This document shows positions 1 through 9,045 of a stretch of DNA of 32,815 nt, one piece after another. The position numbers were made by a program, and so were the translations under genes. This DNA comes from CAYLJO01 sp964383905 (GTDB lineage: Bacteria; Acidobacteriota; Blastocatellia; Pyrinomonadales; Pyrinomonadaceae): contig CAYLJO010000048.1 of the NCBI GenBank assembly GCA_964383905.1, forward strand, positions 1 through 32,815, in the 5' to 3' direction. The first letter of the stretch is position 1. Each line of letters starts with the position of its first letter. Under the pieces are notes generated by a model. The model was given only the letters and a program-made list of their open reading frames with translations, did not search any database and was not told the DNA's origin.

Positions 1-84
1 TATTCAAGCAGTTCATCAAACTCTATTTTGGTTACGATTCTCCCTAATTACCTAAATTTTATCCATGATCAACACTTTTCCCTT

Positions 85-1254
85 TTACCCTTTGCCTTCC
101 AGTAGGCGTGCGAGGGCGTAGAGCATCCAGGCCTGCGACCAGCGCATGTAAGGCGTACGCACGACGTAGAGGCGGTGTCTCTGGTAGTAAAAAAAGCCGC
201 GCGGGTCGCGAAGCTCATGCATCGCCCATTGCGCAATTTTTTCAGCGAACGTTGGCGCCCCCCCGTCTATCCATTGCAGCTCGATCAAGGCAACTATACT
301 TGCGCCCGCCGAATGCGCGTCTGCCGGGTAAAGTCTATCATGGAAATATTTGGGCCACCCGTTGGTCAGGAAGAAGTGCTCGCGCCAGAACTCATAGCCG
401 CGCCTGGCCGCCCCCGCGAACTCATCACGGCACCCGCGGCAGGAAGACATGACGCGTGAAAGACTCGTCAGCACAAAAGCCGTGTGGAAATTGTCGGCCC
501 AGGACTGATAGCTATCCGCTCCATACGCCCAGGAGCCATCCGCGCGCTGCCGGCGCACGACGTAACGCGCGCCCCGCGCCGCCCATTCACATAAGGCATC
601 CTCATGGGTCAGCGCGCCGACGCTGGCCAGCGTTTCCGCCGCCAGGAGACTCGCGTTGAAAACGCGCGTTTGATCCAGCGGCGAGTAGCTGAAACAAACC
701 TCCTCATCCCCCTCTTCACTGCGATTGAGGTCACACAGGATGAAATCACATACGCTGCGGGCTCTCTTTAAATACGACTCGTCATCGAAAGCGCATGCCG
801 CTTCGATCAACGCGCGGGCGGCGAACGCCGTCGGCACAACGGCCGGCGTCCCGCGCGGCGCAAAGAAGGCCCGGCCCTGCCAGTCGAAATTGTAGTCCCA
901 CGCCGCTCCGCTCAAACCTTTGATACGCACCGCCAGGAGATCGTCGAGCAACTCGCGGGCTTCTCTCTCCGCACGAGTCGTCCGCCGCCGGCGAAATTCG
1001 GCGAGCGCAGCGAGCGCAAACAACGCCACGCCCTTAGCGTTTCTTTCGGCGGGCACCCGCGCGAGGCGACGCAGGTTGACGGGCGAGCGCTTGAAGAGTT
1101 GTGTCCAGGCGAGACGTGCCACGCGTGAGCGAATGAAGGGTGTCGCCTGAAATAAACGGCTGTTCAGCGCATCGAAGGGATCAGATCCGGCGTATTGGCG
1201 CTCGCGGCACCACTCGGACAGGACATGATATGCGCGCTCCAATTCGCTTTGCAT
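85..1254 (-). CDS. Predicted alpha/alpha-toroid protein of unknown function in polysaccharide operon
   Basis: A 389-residue protein that I cannot assign to a named enzyme. It has no signal peptide or membrane segment and is rich in helices, Trp and Tyr. Residues 236-242 (QRADGSW) resemble the QW-type repeat found in squalene-hopene cyclases and prenyltransferases. Residues 119-128 (WDYNFDWQGR), a conserved-looking HTAF near 257-260 and spaced aromatic helices also fit an (alpha/alpha)6 toroid, the fold of many cyclases, lyases and glycan-processing enzymes. The ATG at 1254 lies 33 bp after the amidotransferase stop, so it looks like the last gene of the 6205-to-85 operon. The AT-rich stretch 1-84 beyond its stop shows no further feature. 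A role in editing or cleaving the polymer is inference from context; the gene call is firm, the function is not. Confidence 0.8.
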   Translation of the reverse strand: MQSELERAYHVLSEWCRERQYAGSDPFDALNSRLFQATPFIRSRVARLAWTQLFKRSPVNLRRLARVPAERNAKGVALFALAALAEFRRRRTTRAEREARELLDDLLAVRIKGLSGAAWDYNFDWQGRAFFAPRGTPAVVPTAFAARALIEAACAFDDESYLKRARSVCDFILCDLNRSEEGDEEVCFSYSPLDQTRVFNASLLAAETLASVGALTHEDALCEWAARGARYVVRRQRADGSWAYGADSYQSWADNFHTAFVLTSLSRVMSSCRGCRDEFAGAARRGYEFWREHFFLTNGWPKYFHDRLYPADAHSAGASIVALIELQWIDGGAPTFAEKIAQWAMHELRDPRGFFYYQRHRLYVVRTPYMRWSQAWMLYALARLLEGKG

Positions 1255-1287
1255 GCTAGCGGATGGCGTGTGGAGGTCCCCGGCTGA

Positions 1288-3222
1288 CTACCGGCTGCTG
1301 ACCGATGTCTCGATGCGGCGCGGTGTCTCGATAAAGCTCTCGTGCCAGAGCTCGAACACGAGCAGCGTCCAGAGGAGCTTGTGATGATTGGCCAGTCCCC
1401 GCTCGTGTTCGTCCTGTAACCGCGTGACGTAATCCGCATTGAACAGTCCGTGGTTGCGGATACGTGCCGGTGAAAGAAGGTCGCGCGCCAGCGGGCGCAG
1501 CTTTCCCTTCAACCATTCGGCCACAGGGACGCCGAAGCCCTTCTTGCCCCGTCGCGCAACAAACGTCGGCAGGAGCGACGCCGAGGCCCTCTTCAAAATA
1601 TATTTCGAGGTGCGCCCGCGCAATTTGTAATCGGCGGGCAGTGACGCCGCGTACTCGGCCAAACGCGGATCTAAGAACGGCGCGCGGACTTCCAGCGATA
1701 CGCCCATGCTGGCACGATCTACTTTAGTTAAAATGTCCTCGGCGAGGTAAAGCCGTATGTCGAGACTTTGCATTCTCTCGACCGTATTATCCGCGTCGCA
1801 TTCCTCCTCGAGTAGCCGGCGCGCATCGCGGTAAACATCCCCGTCGCCCGCGCCCCGCAATTCCGGGGTCAACAATGCGGCCTGCTCTTCAGGCGTGAAT
1901 GAGCCGAACCAGATGTGATGGCGCGCGGCCGGGTCGTAACGCGAGGCCGCGATGAACCGGCGCGCCTTGTAATCGAACGAAAGGTTCTTCGTACTTACGG
2001 GCAGGCTTCGCACAATCGGTTCGACGAGCGCGCGGCGCACAAATTTTGGCAGGCGCGCGTAGAGCGGGGCCAGGCGGTGACCCAGGTACATCGGATAGCC
2101 GGCGAAGAGCTCGTCGCCGCCGTCACCGCCGAGCGCGACCGTCACGTGTTTACGCGTGAAGCGGCAAAGGAGGTAGGTCGGCACTAGTGACGGGTCGCTC
2201 AGCGGCTCATCCAGCCAGGACCCGATTTCGCCGACGAGGTTGGCCGCAAGATTTGCGCTCAAACGCTCTTCATGGTGGTCCGTGCCAAGAAATTTTGCGA
2301 CCGCGCGCGCATACGCCGACTCGTCAAAAGAGGCCTCCGCAAACGAGACCGAGAATGTCTTGACCGCTTCGGATGACGCACGCACGGCGAGGGCCGCGAC
2401 CGTGGACGAGTCCACGCCGCCCGACAGCAACACGCCGAGCGGCACATCGGAGATGAGCCGCATCTGCACCGAATCGGCCAGAAGCTCCCTCAGATGCTCG
2501 GCCGCCTCCTCTTCTCTCGGGACCGGCCTGCAAGTCTTGTAACTCAATCGCCAGTACGGTCGTACGTCAACGCGGCCGTCCTCGACCGTGAGCGTATGGG
2601 CGGCCGTGAGTTTCTGGATACCCTGATAGATCGAAAGCGGTGCGGGAACATAATCGAAGGCGAGGTAGTGGCGGAGTGCGTCCACATTGAGACGCGGGCG
2701 AACCGCCGGGTGCGCCAGTAAAACCTTCGGCTCTGAAGCAAAGAGTAGCGTATTATCGAACACGCCCCAGTAAAGCGGCTTCTCGCCGAAGCGGTCGCGT
2801 GCGATGAAAAGCCTTTTACGCCGGGCGTCCCAAAGCGCGAAAGCAAACATGCCGTTGAGATGCTGGACCATCTCCGCGCCGTACTCTTCGTAGAGGTGTG
2901 GCAGAACCTCCGTGTCGGATGCGCCGCGAAAACGGTGTCCGCACTTCTCTAACCGGGCGCGCAACTCACGGTAGTTATAAATCTCGCCGTTGAGGATCAC
3001 GCTAACGCTGCCGTCCTCGCTTGTGGCAGGCTGCTCGCCCGTCACCAGATCGATGATCGCCAGGCGGCGCATACCGAGCGCCGCGCCCGTCGCCACCATC
3101 GAGCCTTCCGAGTCCGGGCCACGATGCGTCATGCGACCGCACATCAAGCGCAACAGTTCCGCGGCGCCCTCAGGTGGCGGCCGCCGCGCATCCAGACTGG
3201 CCCATCCCGTTATTCCACACAT
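1288..3222 (-). CDS. asnB: Glutamine-hydrolysing asparagine synthase family amidotransferase (copy 1)
   Basis: A 644-residue AsnB-family protein. The N-terminal class II glutaminase domain starts MCGITG, with Cys2 as the expected nucleophile after Met removal, which fixes the start at 3222. HRGPDSEG (about residues 33-40) and NGEIYNYREL (78-87) are typical of this domain. The C-terminal synthase domain has the ATP-pyrophosphatase P-loop SGGVDSS at 267-273. Family members release ammonia from glutamine and add it to an adenylated carboxylate. The gene starts 6 bp after the glycosyltransferase stop, inside a polysaccharide operon, so the acceptor may be a uronic acid on a sugar nucleotide or polymer (as proposed for WbpS-type proteins) rather than free aspartate. 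The substrate is inference. It is one of three paralogues in the window. Confidence 0.95.
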   Translation of the reverse strand: MCGITGWASLDARRPPPEGAAELLRLMCGRMTHRGPDSEGSMVATGAALGMRRLAIIDLVTGEQPATSEDGSVSVILNGEIYNYRELRARLEKCGHRFRGASDTEVLPHLYEEYGAEMVQHLNGMFAFALWDARRKRLFIARDRFGEKPLYWGVFDNTLLFASEPKVLLAHPAVRPRLNVDALRHYLAFDYVPAPLSIYQGIQKLTAAHTLTVEDGRVDVRPYWRLSYKTCRPVPREEEAAEHLRELLADSVQMRLISDVPLGVLLSGGVDSSTVAALAVRASSEAVKTFSVSFAEASFDESAYARAVAKFLGTDHHEERLSANLAANLVGEIGSWLDEPLSDPSLVPTYLLCRFTRKHVTVALGGDGGDELFAGYPMYLGHRLAPLYARLPKFVRRALVEPIVRSLPVSTKNLSFDYKARRFIAASRYDPAARHHIWFGSFTPEEQAALLTPELRGAGDGDVYRDARRLLEEECDADNTVERMQSLDIRLYLAEDILTKVDRASMGVSLEVRAPFLDPRLAEYAASLPADYKLRGRTSKYILKRASASLLPTFVARRGKKGFGVPVAEWLKGKLRPLARDLLSPARIRNHGLFNADYVTRLQDEHERGLANHHKLLWTLLVFELWHESFIETPRRIETSVSSR

Positions 3223-3228
3223 AACAGC

Positions 3229-4281
3229 TTACGTTTGTGATGCCCGGTAAGCTTCCACCTTCTTAACGGTCGCCGGAAATCCGATCATCTCGCGTACGGC
3301 GTAAACACGTTTCGCCTGCGACTCGTGATAAGTCCGCACGAGCATTTCGGCAAGCAGGCCCATCAGCAGGAATTGCACGCCGACGGCGAACATGACGACG
3401 GCGAGGATCGGCAGCGGCGTGAGGATGAACGAAACGCCCTCAATCTTCTTGATCACGGCCCAGAGCCCCGCAATGACCGAGACGGCGAAGGCGATCATGC
3501 CGGAGGTGCCGAAGACGTAGATTGGTTTCGTCTGGTATGACGCCATGAACTTGATTGTCATCAGGTCGAAGACGACTTTGAGGGTGCGCGACAACCCGTA
3601 CTTGGATTTTCCCATCTTGCGCGCGTGGTGCTCGACCGGGATTTCCGCGACGCGCGCCCCGGCCCACGAAGCGTAGATCGGAATGAAGCGGTGCATCTCG
3701 CCATAAAGGCGCACGTCTTCCAGAGATTCACGACGGTACGCTTTCAACGAACAGCCGTAATCATGCAGCGGCACGCCGCCGATCCACGAGATCAAACGGT
3801 TGGCGAGCATGGAGGGCAATTTGCGCGTCACCGGGTTGTCCCGCCGGTTTTTGCGCCACCCGGAAACCACGTCGTAGCCTTCGTCCAGCTTGTTCAGCAG
3901 GCGAATGATATCTGCCGGATCATTCTGCAGGTCGGCGTCCATCGGGATCAGCACGCGCCCTTTGGCCGCGTCGATCCCTGCCGCCATGGCCGCCGTCTGC
4001 CCGTAATTACGCCGCAGGGCGATGACCCGGACACGCGTATCCAGGCGGGCCAGGTCGCGCAGCACCGCGAGGCTGCCGTCCGTCGAGCCGTCATCGACGT
4101 AAATAATTTCCGCCGTACGACTGAGCGTCCCGAGAGCCTCATCCAATTTTAGATGAAGCGGGCGGAGGTTGGGTTCCTCGTTACAAACCGGCAGGAAGAC
4201 GGAGATTTCCGGCGTCTCGCCCTCGCCGCCTGCGCCGTCGCGATACGGCAGTCTCCTCAATGTTTCTTCGTATCTCTTCAT
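3229..4281 (-). CDS. Family 2 glycosyltransferase, DPM1/ArnC-like with C-terminal membrane anchor
   Basis: A 350-residue GT-A protein. The N-terminal domain has the fold start ISVFLPVCNEE, VDDGSTDGS (about residues 71-79) and the metal-binding DAD in PMDADLQNDP. Two hydrophobic helices follow near residues 255-320 (starting VFGTSGMIAF and LPILAVVMF). This is the layout of polyprenyl-phosphate sugar transferases such as DPM1, GtrB and ArnC, which move a sugar from a nucleotide donor to undecaprenyl phosphate at the inner membrane. It lies 45 bp downstream of the epimerase gene and 6 bp upstream of the amidotransferase, so it is probably cotranscribed with both. The donor sugar cannot be read from the sequence. 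The start is ATG at 4281. Confidence 0.92.
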   Translation of the reverse strand: MKRYEETLRRLPYRDGAGGEGETPEISVFLPVCNEEPNLRPLHLKLDEALGTLSRTAEIIYVDDGSTDGSLAVLRDLARLDTRVRVIALRRNYGQTAAMAAGIDAAKGRVLIPMDADLQNDPADIIRLLNKLDEGYDVVSGWRKNRRDNPVTRKLPSMLANRLISWIGGVPLHDYGCSLKAYRRESLEDVRLYGEMHRFIPIYASWAGARVAEIPVEHHARKMGKSKYGLSRTLKVVFDLMTIKFMASYQTKPIYVFGTSGMIAFAVSVIAGLWAVIKKIEGVSFILTPLPILAVVMFAVGVQFLLMGLLAEMLVRTYHESQAKRVYAVREMIGFPATVKKVEAYRASQT

Positions 4282-4326
4282 CTAGTCGAGATGCTGACGA
4301 GAATGCTCCGCGCGCCCATCTTACAC

Positions 4327-5298
4327 CTATTCTTTGCCCTTTTGCCGAAACCACTCGACGAAGCGGCGGATGCCGGCCTCAATACCTGTCTGCGGATTGT
4401 AGCCAAGTAATTGACGGGCCTTTCTGACGTCGGCAAATGTTTGCGGGACATCGCCCGGCTGCGCCGGCTGGCGATCGATCAAGGCGCGTTGATTCAATTC
4501 TCTCTCAAGTAGCGCAATGAGTTCGCGCAGTTCGACCGTTTGCGCTTCGCCCAAGTTGATCACTTCATACATGCTCGCCGAATAATCTATGGCCGAGCGC
4601 AATCCCGCAATTATGTCGTCGATGAAAGTGTAATCACGCCGTGTCGTGCCGTCCCCATAGACCGGGATGGGCCGGTTTGAGGCGATCAGGCGTGCGAACT
4701 TGTGTGTCGCCAGGTCAGGGCGCTGGCGCGCGCCGTACACTGTAAATAAGCGCAGGCACACACAACGGATGCCGTGCTGGTACGAATAGGTATGACAGAG
4801 CAGCTCACCCGCCGCCTTTGTCGCGGCGTACGGCGAGATCGGCTGGCGGATCGGGTCTTCTTCGCTGAAAGGCACTTTAGCGTTGATGCCGTAAACTGAG
4901 GAAGACGAGCCGAAGACGAACTGACCGACACCATGTTCGCGTGCCAGCTCGAGCAAATTGAGCGTGCCATTAATGTTAGTCTCTACATAGAGATGCGGCT
5001 CTTCGAGCGACGGGCGCACGCCGGCGCGAGCAGCCAGGTGCACGACGCAATCGAATTCCGTCTCTTTGAAAACATGGCGGAGGCGGGCAAGGTCGCGAAT
5101 GTCGGCCTCAACCAGTTGATACGCGGCACTAGAGATGTGTGGGCGGACATTTTCACGCTTGAGCGAGGGCGGATAGAAGTCATTGAAATCGTCAACAACC
5201 GTGACGCGCCATGACGCTTCGCTGAGAAGACGGTCCACCAGATGCGAGCCGATGAAGCCCGCGCCTCCTGTCACGAGGATGTTTCGCATCTTCGCCAA
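4327..5298 (-). CDS. NAD-dependent UDP-sugar epimerase (UDP-glucuronate 4-epimerase-like)
   Basis: An extended short-chain dehydrogenase of about 320 residues. It has the Rossmann motif GGAGFIGS (11-18), the catalytic Tyr157/Lys161 pair in YAATK, and SSSSVYG at 131-137. VDDFNDFYPPSLKREN (35-50) and AARAGVRPSLEEP (89-101) are typical of UDP-glucuronate or UDP-galacturonate 4-epimerases. Such enzymes invert C4 of the hexose and supply precursor for the polymer. Two starts are possible. TTG at 5298 has GGAGAG about 10 bases upstream, inside the end of the methyltransferase gene. ATG at 5289 begins directly with MRNILVTGG but has poorer ribosome-binding-site spacing. I kept TTG. The 4-bp gap to the upstream stop indicates translational coupling. 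The substrate could equally be UDP-glucose. Confidence 0.92.
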   Translation of the reverse strand: MAKMRNILVTGGAGFIGSHLVDRLLSEASWRVTVVDDFNDFYPPSLKRENVRPHISSAAYQLVEADIRDLARLRHVFKETEFDCVVHLAARAGVRPSLEEPHLYVETNINGTLNLLELAREHGVGQFVFGSSSSVYGINAKVPFSEEDPIRQPISPYAATKAAGELLCHTYSYQHGIRCVCLRLFTVYGARQRPDLATHKFARLIASNRPIPVYGDGTTRRDYTFIDDIIAGLRSAIDYSASMYEVINLGEAQTVELRELIALLERELNQRALIDRQPAQPGDVPQTFADVRKARQLLGYNPQTGIEAGIRRFVEWFRQKGKE

Positions 5299-5302
5299 GC
5301 TT

Positions 5303-6205
5303 CTACTTCTCTCCTTTGCGCGCGTAAACCCAGAGGTGCCAGCCCCAGTGTGCGGCCAGTCGCGCCTCCGCCGAGCGCGGCAATAAATTTCCGACCACCG
5401 GCAGCCAGCGCTTATTCAAAAAATGAACGGCGAGGTCAACCTGCGCGAAATCTTTGAATAGCTCGCGAGCCTCCTGTCGCGAATAAACGCGCGCCAGTGG
5501 ATTTCCCGCCCCGTCCGTGTGCCGGCTCAAAAACTCGCCTGGCGCAAGATAGCTACCGGCGTCCTCCTTAATGTGGCGCGCGTGCTCGCGGAGCGAAGCG
5601 ACGGGCTCGCCCGTCAAATGATGCACCAGTTTCAATCCGGCTTTAGATTTAAGCAGGTGCGCCCCGGCCCGCCTGAGCAACCGAATGTTGACGCGGTAGT
5701 TATATGAGTCGCGGTGATAGAGCATTACGACGGCGCGCCCGCCGGGACGCAGCACGCGGTGTATCTCGCGGACCGCGCGCCCTGTATCCGGCGTGTGATG
5801 CAATACGCCGTGTGAATAAACCAGATCAAAACTCTCATCGGCGAAGTCCAGGTTTTCCGCGTCTGCTACGAGAAACTCGCCGGGAAGATCAAACAGGCTG
5901 AAGCGCAAACGTGTCAAATCGACCGCCGCGTCAGTTAAATCAACGCCCGTGTAATCGGCGCCCGCACGGGCGAATTGCGCCCCATCCGTGCCCAGCCCGC
6001 AACCAACCTCCAACACCCGCAGCCCGCGCGCGCCGGCGAAGTCTGCGGCCGTCGGAATGTGCCACTCCTTGCGGTAGCGATGTTCTTCGACCCGCTCGAA
6101 GAAAGGACGAGTACCCCACTCGGCATCAGTAAATTTCGTGCCGCATGGGTTCGCCTGCCAGAAAGCACGCACCCGATCTTTCAAAGTGTACTGCGCATCG
6201 AACAT
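5303..6205 (-). CDS. Class I SAM-dependent methyltransferase
   Basis: About 300 residues with a Rossmann-like methyltransferase core. VLEVGCGLGTDG is motif I, GVDLTDAA carries the acidic residue that binds the SAM ribose, DAENLDFADESFD and YSHGVLHH are the motif II region, and LRPGGRAVV is motif III. The target is unknown; in this operon it may methylate a sugar or cap a polysaccharide chain. I chose ATG at 6205 because the family-like sequence begins there (MFDAQYTLKDRVRAFW). An in-frame TTG at 6253 would add 16 unremarkable residues. Neither start has a convincing Shine-Dalgarno sequence. It is the first gene of a five-gene minus-strand operon, downstream of the promoter at 6293-6321. Confidence 0.88.
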   Translation of the reverse strand: MFDAQYTLKDRVRAFWQANPCGTKFTDAEWGTRPFFERVEEHRYRKEWHIPTAADFAGARGLRVLEVGCGLGTDGAQFARAGADYTGVDLTDAAVDLTRLRFSLFDLPGEFLVADAENLDFADESFDLVYSHGVLHHTPDTGRAVREIHRVLRPGGRAVVMLYHRDSYNYRVNIRLLRRAGAHLLKSKAGLKLVHHLTGEPVASLREHARHIKEDAGSYLAPGEFLSRHTDGAGNPLARVYSRQEARELFKDFAQVDLAVHFLNKRWLPVVGNLLPRSAEARLAAHWGWHLWVYARKGEK

Positions 6206-6292
6206 GAGTGATGAGCGATTCCGAGTGAGCGCCCCTTCGGCGGCGCTTCTCAATTAAGGATGAGCCCAAACAATCCCTTTTAATGCAATAAG

Positions 6293-6321
6293 ATTTTACT
6301 TGGTTGCTTAACTGCTGACAA
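6293..6321 (-). promoter_or_regulatory. Sigma-70-type promoter for the left polysaccharide operon
   Basis: On the minus strand, TTGTCA (6316-6321) and TAAAAT (6293-6298) are separated by exactly 17 bases. Each box matches the consensus at 5 of 6 positions. Transcription would start near 6285, about 80 bases before the methyltransferase ATG at 6205. No other strong candidate was seen in the 255-bp gap. Confidence 0.6.
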
Positions 6322-6460
6322 ACAACAGCGGATTCCGAATCCGAGAAGCGCGCACTTTCGACCGGGTCGCCACCGCTCCCCGTATTGTAGTGGGCGCGAC
6401 TCGCTACCATAACTGCTGACCGGCTCGCCGTACTGTGCACTACTCTCTATCGAAAGCCCA

Positions 6461-7045
6461 TCACCTTTGATACTTCCCTAGCAATTGGCCCTCCGCCACG
6501 ATATGCCCTTCCATGCCTTTGAGGAGTTGCTCTTTGGTCGCGCCGGCATTAAGAGCAAGGTCCGTATCCAGGGCGTAGAGCTTGAAATAGTACCTGTGCG
6601 GGCTGCCGGGCGGCGGGCATGGCCCGCCGTAGCCAATTTTGCGAAAATCGTTCATTCCTTGCACCCCGCCGCCAGCGAGTTTCTCTTGCGGGGGCACCTT
6701 TTCGGGTAATTCTTTCGCGCCAGCCGGCAGATTGAAAAGGAGCCAGTGTGTCCACGTCTTAGTGGGCGCATCAGGATCATCGCAGATGAGTGCCAGGCTC
6801 TTTGTGCCGGCTGGGATTGAATCCCAGGCGAGCGGAGGAGAAATGTTCGCACCCTCGCACGTATACTGCTTTGGTATCATGCCGCCTTCCTGAAAGGCCG
6901 CACTTGTTATTCTGATCTGGGCCATCTTCTCGTCAACCTTTGGAGAGTTAGTAGGAGCCTTGTTTTGATTAGGACCGGTCTGGACCCTGCTCTGGCAAGA
7001 GCAGAACAAGACAAGCGCGATCAGCGGGGCACAATTTTTTACCAT
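6461..7045 (-). CDS. YbhB/YbcL (PEBP) family lipoprotein
   Basis: A phosphatidylethanolamine-binding-protein-like protein, about 194 residues from the chosen start. The conserved core is clear: GGMIPKQYTCEGANISPPL, DDPDAPTKTWTHWLLFNLP, then GGPCPPPGSPHRYYFKLYALD-like sequence near the end. PEBP proteins bind anionic or phospho-ligands; the role of bacterial members is poorly defined. The N-terminus from ATG at 7045 is a short hydrophobic signal ending LVLFCSC, which suggests lipoprotein processing at the second Cys, although the -3 Phe is atypical. Starting upstream at 7075 would add ten residues and spoil the signal peptide. It sits with two other non-polysaccharide genes on the same strand. 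Confidence 0.9.
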   Translation of the reverse strand: MVKNCAPLIALVLFCSCQSRVQTGPNQNKAPTNSPKVDEKMAQIRITSAAFQEGGMIPKQYTCEGANISPPLAWDSIPAGTKSLALICDDPDAPTKTWTHWLLFNLPAGAKELPEKVPPQEKLAGGGVQGMNDFRKIGYGGPCPPPGSPHRYYFKLYALDTDLALNAGATKEQLLKGMEGHIVAEGQLLGKYQR

Positions 7046-7132
7046 AATCTTCGGTATTAATATCACTTTCCACATCCGGGTGACATGCCGGCAGGTTCTT
7101 TACATTCCTAAAGATCGAGAAAAGATCACCGG

Positions 7133-8162
7133 TCACTGTTTATTATCTACGGCGAGAATACGCTCGATCAATCTTGCGTCGTCCGGGATCAAGCCGGATC
7201 TTACGAGACGCGGTGTCAGCGCCATCCAGTTTTTATCCATCGCAAAGACGCGACGGAAGAGTGGTAGTGATTCGTCTACACGGCCCATGTTAACAAGCGC
7301 GACGGCGTGCCAGTAGACCATCTCCGCATTGTCCGGCACCAACCGCTCCGCCGCGCCGTATTCGCGCAGCGCCCCTTCGTTATCTTTCTTCTCTACCGCC
7401 AGGTCGCCCGCGTTCATGTGATTGTAGGCCCGTTGCAGCGTCACGAGGCGGCGGAGTTCTTTCAACGGCTCGGGGCTGTCATCCACCCGCAGATCGAAGA
7501 TGCGGTCCTGCCACGGGCGGCCCGTCGGTTTACCTGAGACGACGATCAGCGCCGCCGATTGCCTGCCGCGTATATCACCGCCGGCGCTCTGGGCCGCATC
7601 GAGCGCGGCCAGCAGACGCTCGGCCAGATCGCCCTTCGCGTTTTCAAAGGCATGTGACATCGCCGGCCACACCTGATCATTGAGCATCAGATTAGCTTGG
7701 ACAGAATAGTCCTTGCCAACGGTGTGCCCTGCCGCTTGAATATCATTTTTACCGGTGTGTGCCGCCACACGCCCCTGCGCATCAATCATCGCGACCTGCC
7801 GCACTTCGCGTCCTTCATCTCCGGCGAGCAGCGCTTTCAAGGCGACCGGCGCGCATCAGGTCGAGGCCGAGCTTGCCGTAAGCAGGATCAACGAAGGATT
7901 GTGTCGACACCGCGCCGACCCCGGCTTCGGCCCAGGGCACAATCGAGCCGACCGAAAACCAGTGTGATTGGACGGCAACACCTAACTCCCCTGTCGTCGG
8001 ATCACGCGCCACGATCGAAAAGGTGTGGACGGGCCGGAGCGGTTGAGGGCCCGGCGGCGGAGCCTGTACCCCGATATTCTGCGCGCTGGATTTTGCCGCC
8101 ATCAGAAGCATACTCGACGATACGGCGATTGTGAGTATAAAGACAAAAACCATTCTTTTCAT
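7133..8162 (-). pseudogene. Frameshifted DUF1028 (Ntn-hydrolase-like) secreted protein with C-terminal TPR region
   Basis: Two overlapping reading frames together make one DUF1028 protein. The upstream part (8162 to about 7850) has a signal peptide (MKRMVFVFILTIAVSS, cleavage near AKSSAQ) and the family start HTFSIVARDPTTGELGVAV, GVGAVSTQSFVDPAYG and LDLMRAG. The downstream part, in another frame from about 7840 to 7133, resumes with ALKALLAGDEGREVRQ, AMIDAQGRVAAHTG and GRQSAALIVVSG, then two helical TPR-like repeats. Compared with the family as I know it, the junction at about 7838-7856 lacks four or five codons between MRAG and ALKALL and is one base out of frame. The start at 8162 has a good GGAG five bases upstream. 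It is either a real loss of function or a sequencing error. Confidence 0.75.
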
Positions 8163-8577
8163 CTTTTCTCCGTGAAGGTCTGCTGTCGCAACTTAACTAA
8201 AATCGAGCCCGACTGTGTGAGGCAGCGCAGGACCGCTTCGCGAGCGAGTCGCGGCAGGACAACATTCGGCAGAGGCACCCGCCTTCAACACCGCATTAAG
8301 GCGAGAGGCGTGTTCAAAATAGCAATCGCGTCGCTATCAAGCCTGCGCTGGAGGCTGATGACCGGTACTGTGAGACAATCAAAGGACAGCGCCGGAGCAG
8401 CTTTTGTCTGAACAACCTAAATGTTAGCTAATCCCAGATCAAATGCCGTCCCGGCGGCGCGAACCGCAACCGCGTACATTCCTGCGCCGCCGATCACTTC
8501 TGCGTCAGACTAACTTTAAGCGCCGATTGGCGATCGCTTCTTCGTTACGAAATATTTTTGATCGCAACTCCGGCAGG
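8163..8577. other. Gene-free stretch of 415 bp
   Basis: It lies between the stop of the CD225 gene and the start of the DUF1028 gene, both on the minus strand. The only supported element is the Shine-Dalgarno GGAG next to 8162. A small stem CGCC-GATT-GGCG near 8521-8532 could fold after the CD225 stop but has no T-tract. I found no convincing promoter, RNA gene or small ORF. Confidence 0.5.
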
Positions 8578-8886
8578 CTAGCGACCGGCACCAGAGAGGA
8601 AGCTTAAGCCGACTGTCAGTACCATAAAGACAATGTAAATAATGGCACCGGCAAGACCTAACCCGATGGCGATCATGGAAAAGAGCTTGGCGTTTTTGGA
8701 TGCAGACATTGCACCCTGGATGTCCCCGGCAGCGATTTTGCCGTTGACCTGGGCGGCGAAAATAATTGCTACTATCGCCAGGGGCCAACAGCAGAGCACC
8801 GAAAGGATAGCCATAACCAAATAGTTAGGGATACTAGCCGGGGTGCTTGAGGGCGGTGGCGATGGTGGCGTCCAGTTTTGCGACAT
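8578..8886 (-). CDS. CD225/dispanin family small membrane protein
   Basis: A 102-residue protein with a Pro/Ser-rich cytoplasmic start (WTPPSPPPSS), then two hydrophobic helices: about residues 22-45 (NYLVMAILSVLCCWPLAIVA) and 70-95 (FSMIAIGLGLAGAIIYIVF). The linker between them reads AAQVNGKIAAGDIQGAMSAS. The order helix 1, double Cys-Trp-Pro, GDIQGAM..S..AK, helix 2 is the CD225/dispanin signature, shared with eukaryotic interferon-induced transmembrane proteins. The bacterial function is unknown, so no role is assigned. ATG at 8886 is the natural start. A probable promoter lies at 9046-9074. An overlapping 90-residue frame at 8516-8788 is a shadow. Confidence 0.88.
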   Translation of the reverse strand: MSQNWTPPSPPPSSTPASIPNYLVMAILSVLCCWPLAIVAIIFAAQVNGKIAAGDIQGAMSASKNAKLFSMIAIGLGLAGAIIYIVFMVLTVGLSFLSGAGR

Positions 8887-9045
8887 GTCTTGGGTTTCCT
8901 CGTTATTGTTAAAATTTTGGTGTCACTTGTCGGCAGCGCGTGCGCGAGTGCTGGTGGCGATCCAAGGGCGAAAGCTGACCAGAAACAAGCGTCATGTAAA
9001 AGGCCAGATCGACGAGCGAGCCCTTGAGCCGGTAATCACGCTGCA

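Noticed and set aside
3625..4152. Plus-strand frame of 175 codons inside the DPM1-like gene
   Set aside because: Shadow of a clear GT2 gene; no family features.
7133..7840. The downstream DUF1028 frame as an independent gene
   Set aside because: It lacks the N-terminal half and signal peptide, which are present just upstream in another frame; treated as one broken gene.
8516..8788. Frame of 90 codons overlapping the CD225 gene
   Set aside because: Same strand, other frame; the CD225 frame carries the full family signature.
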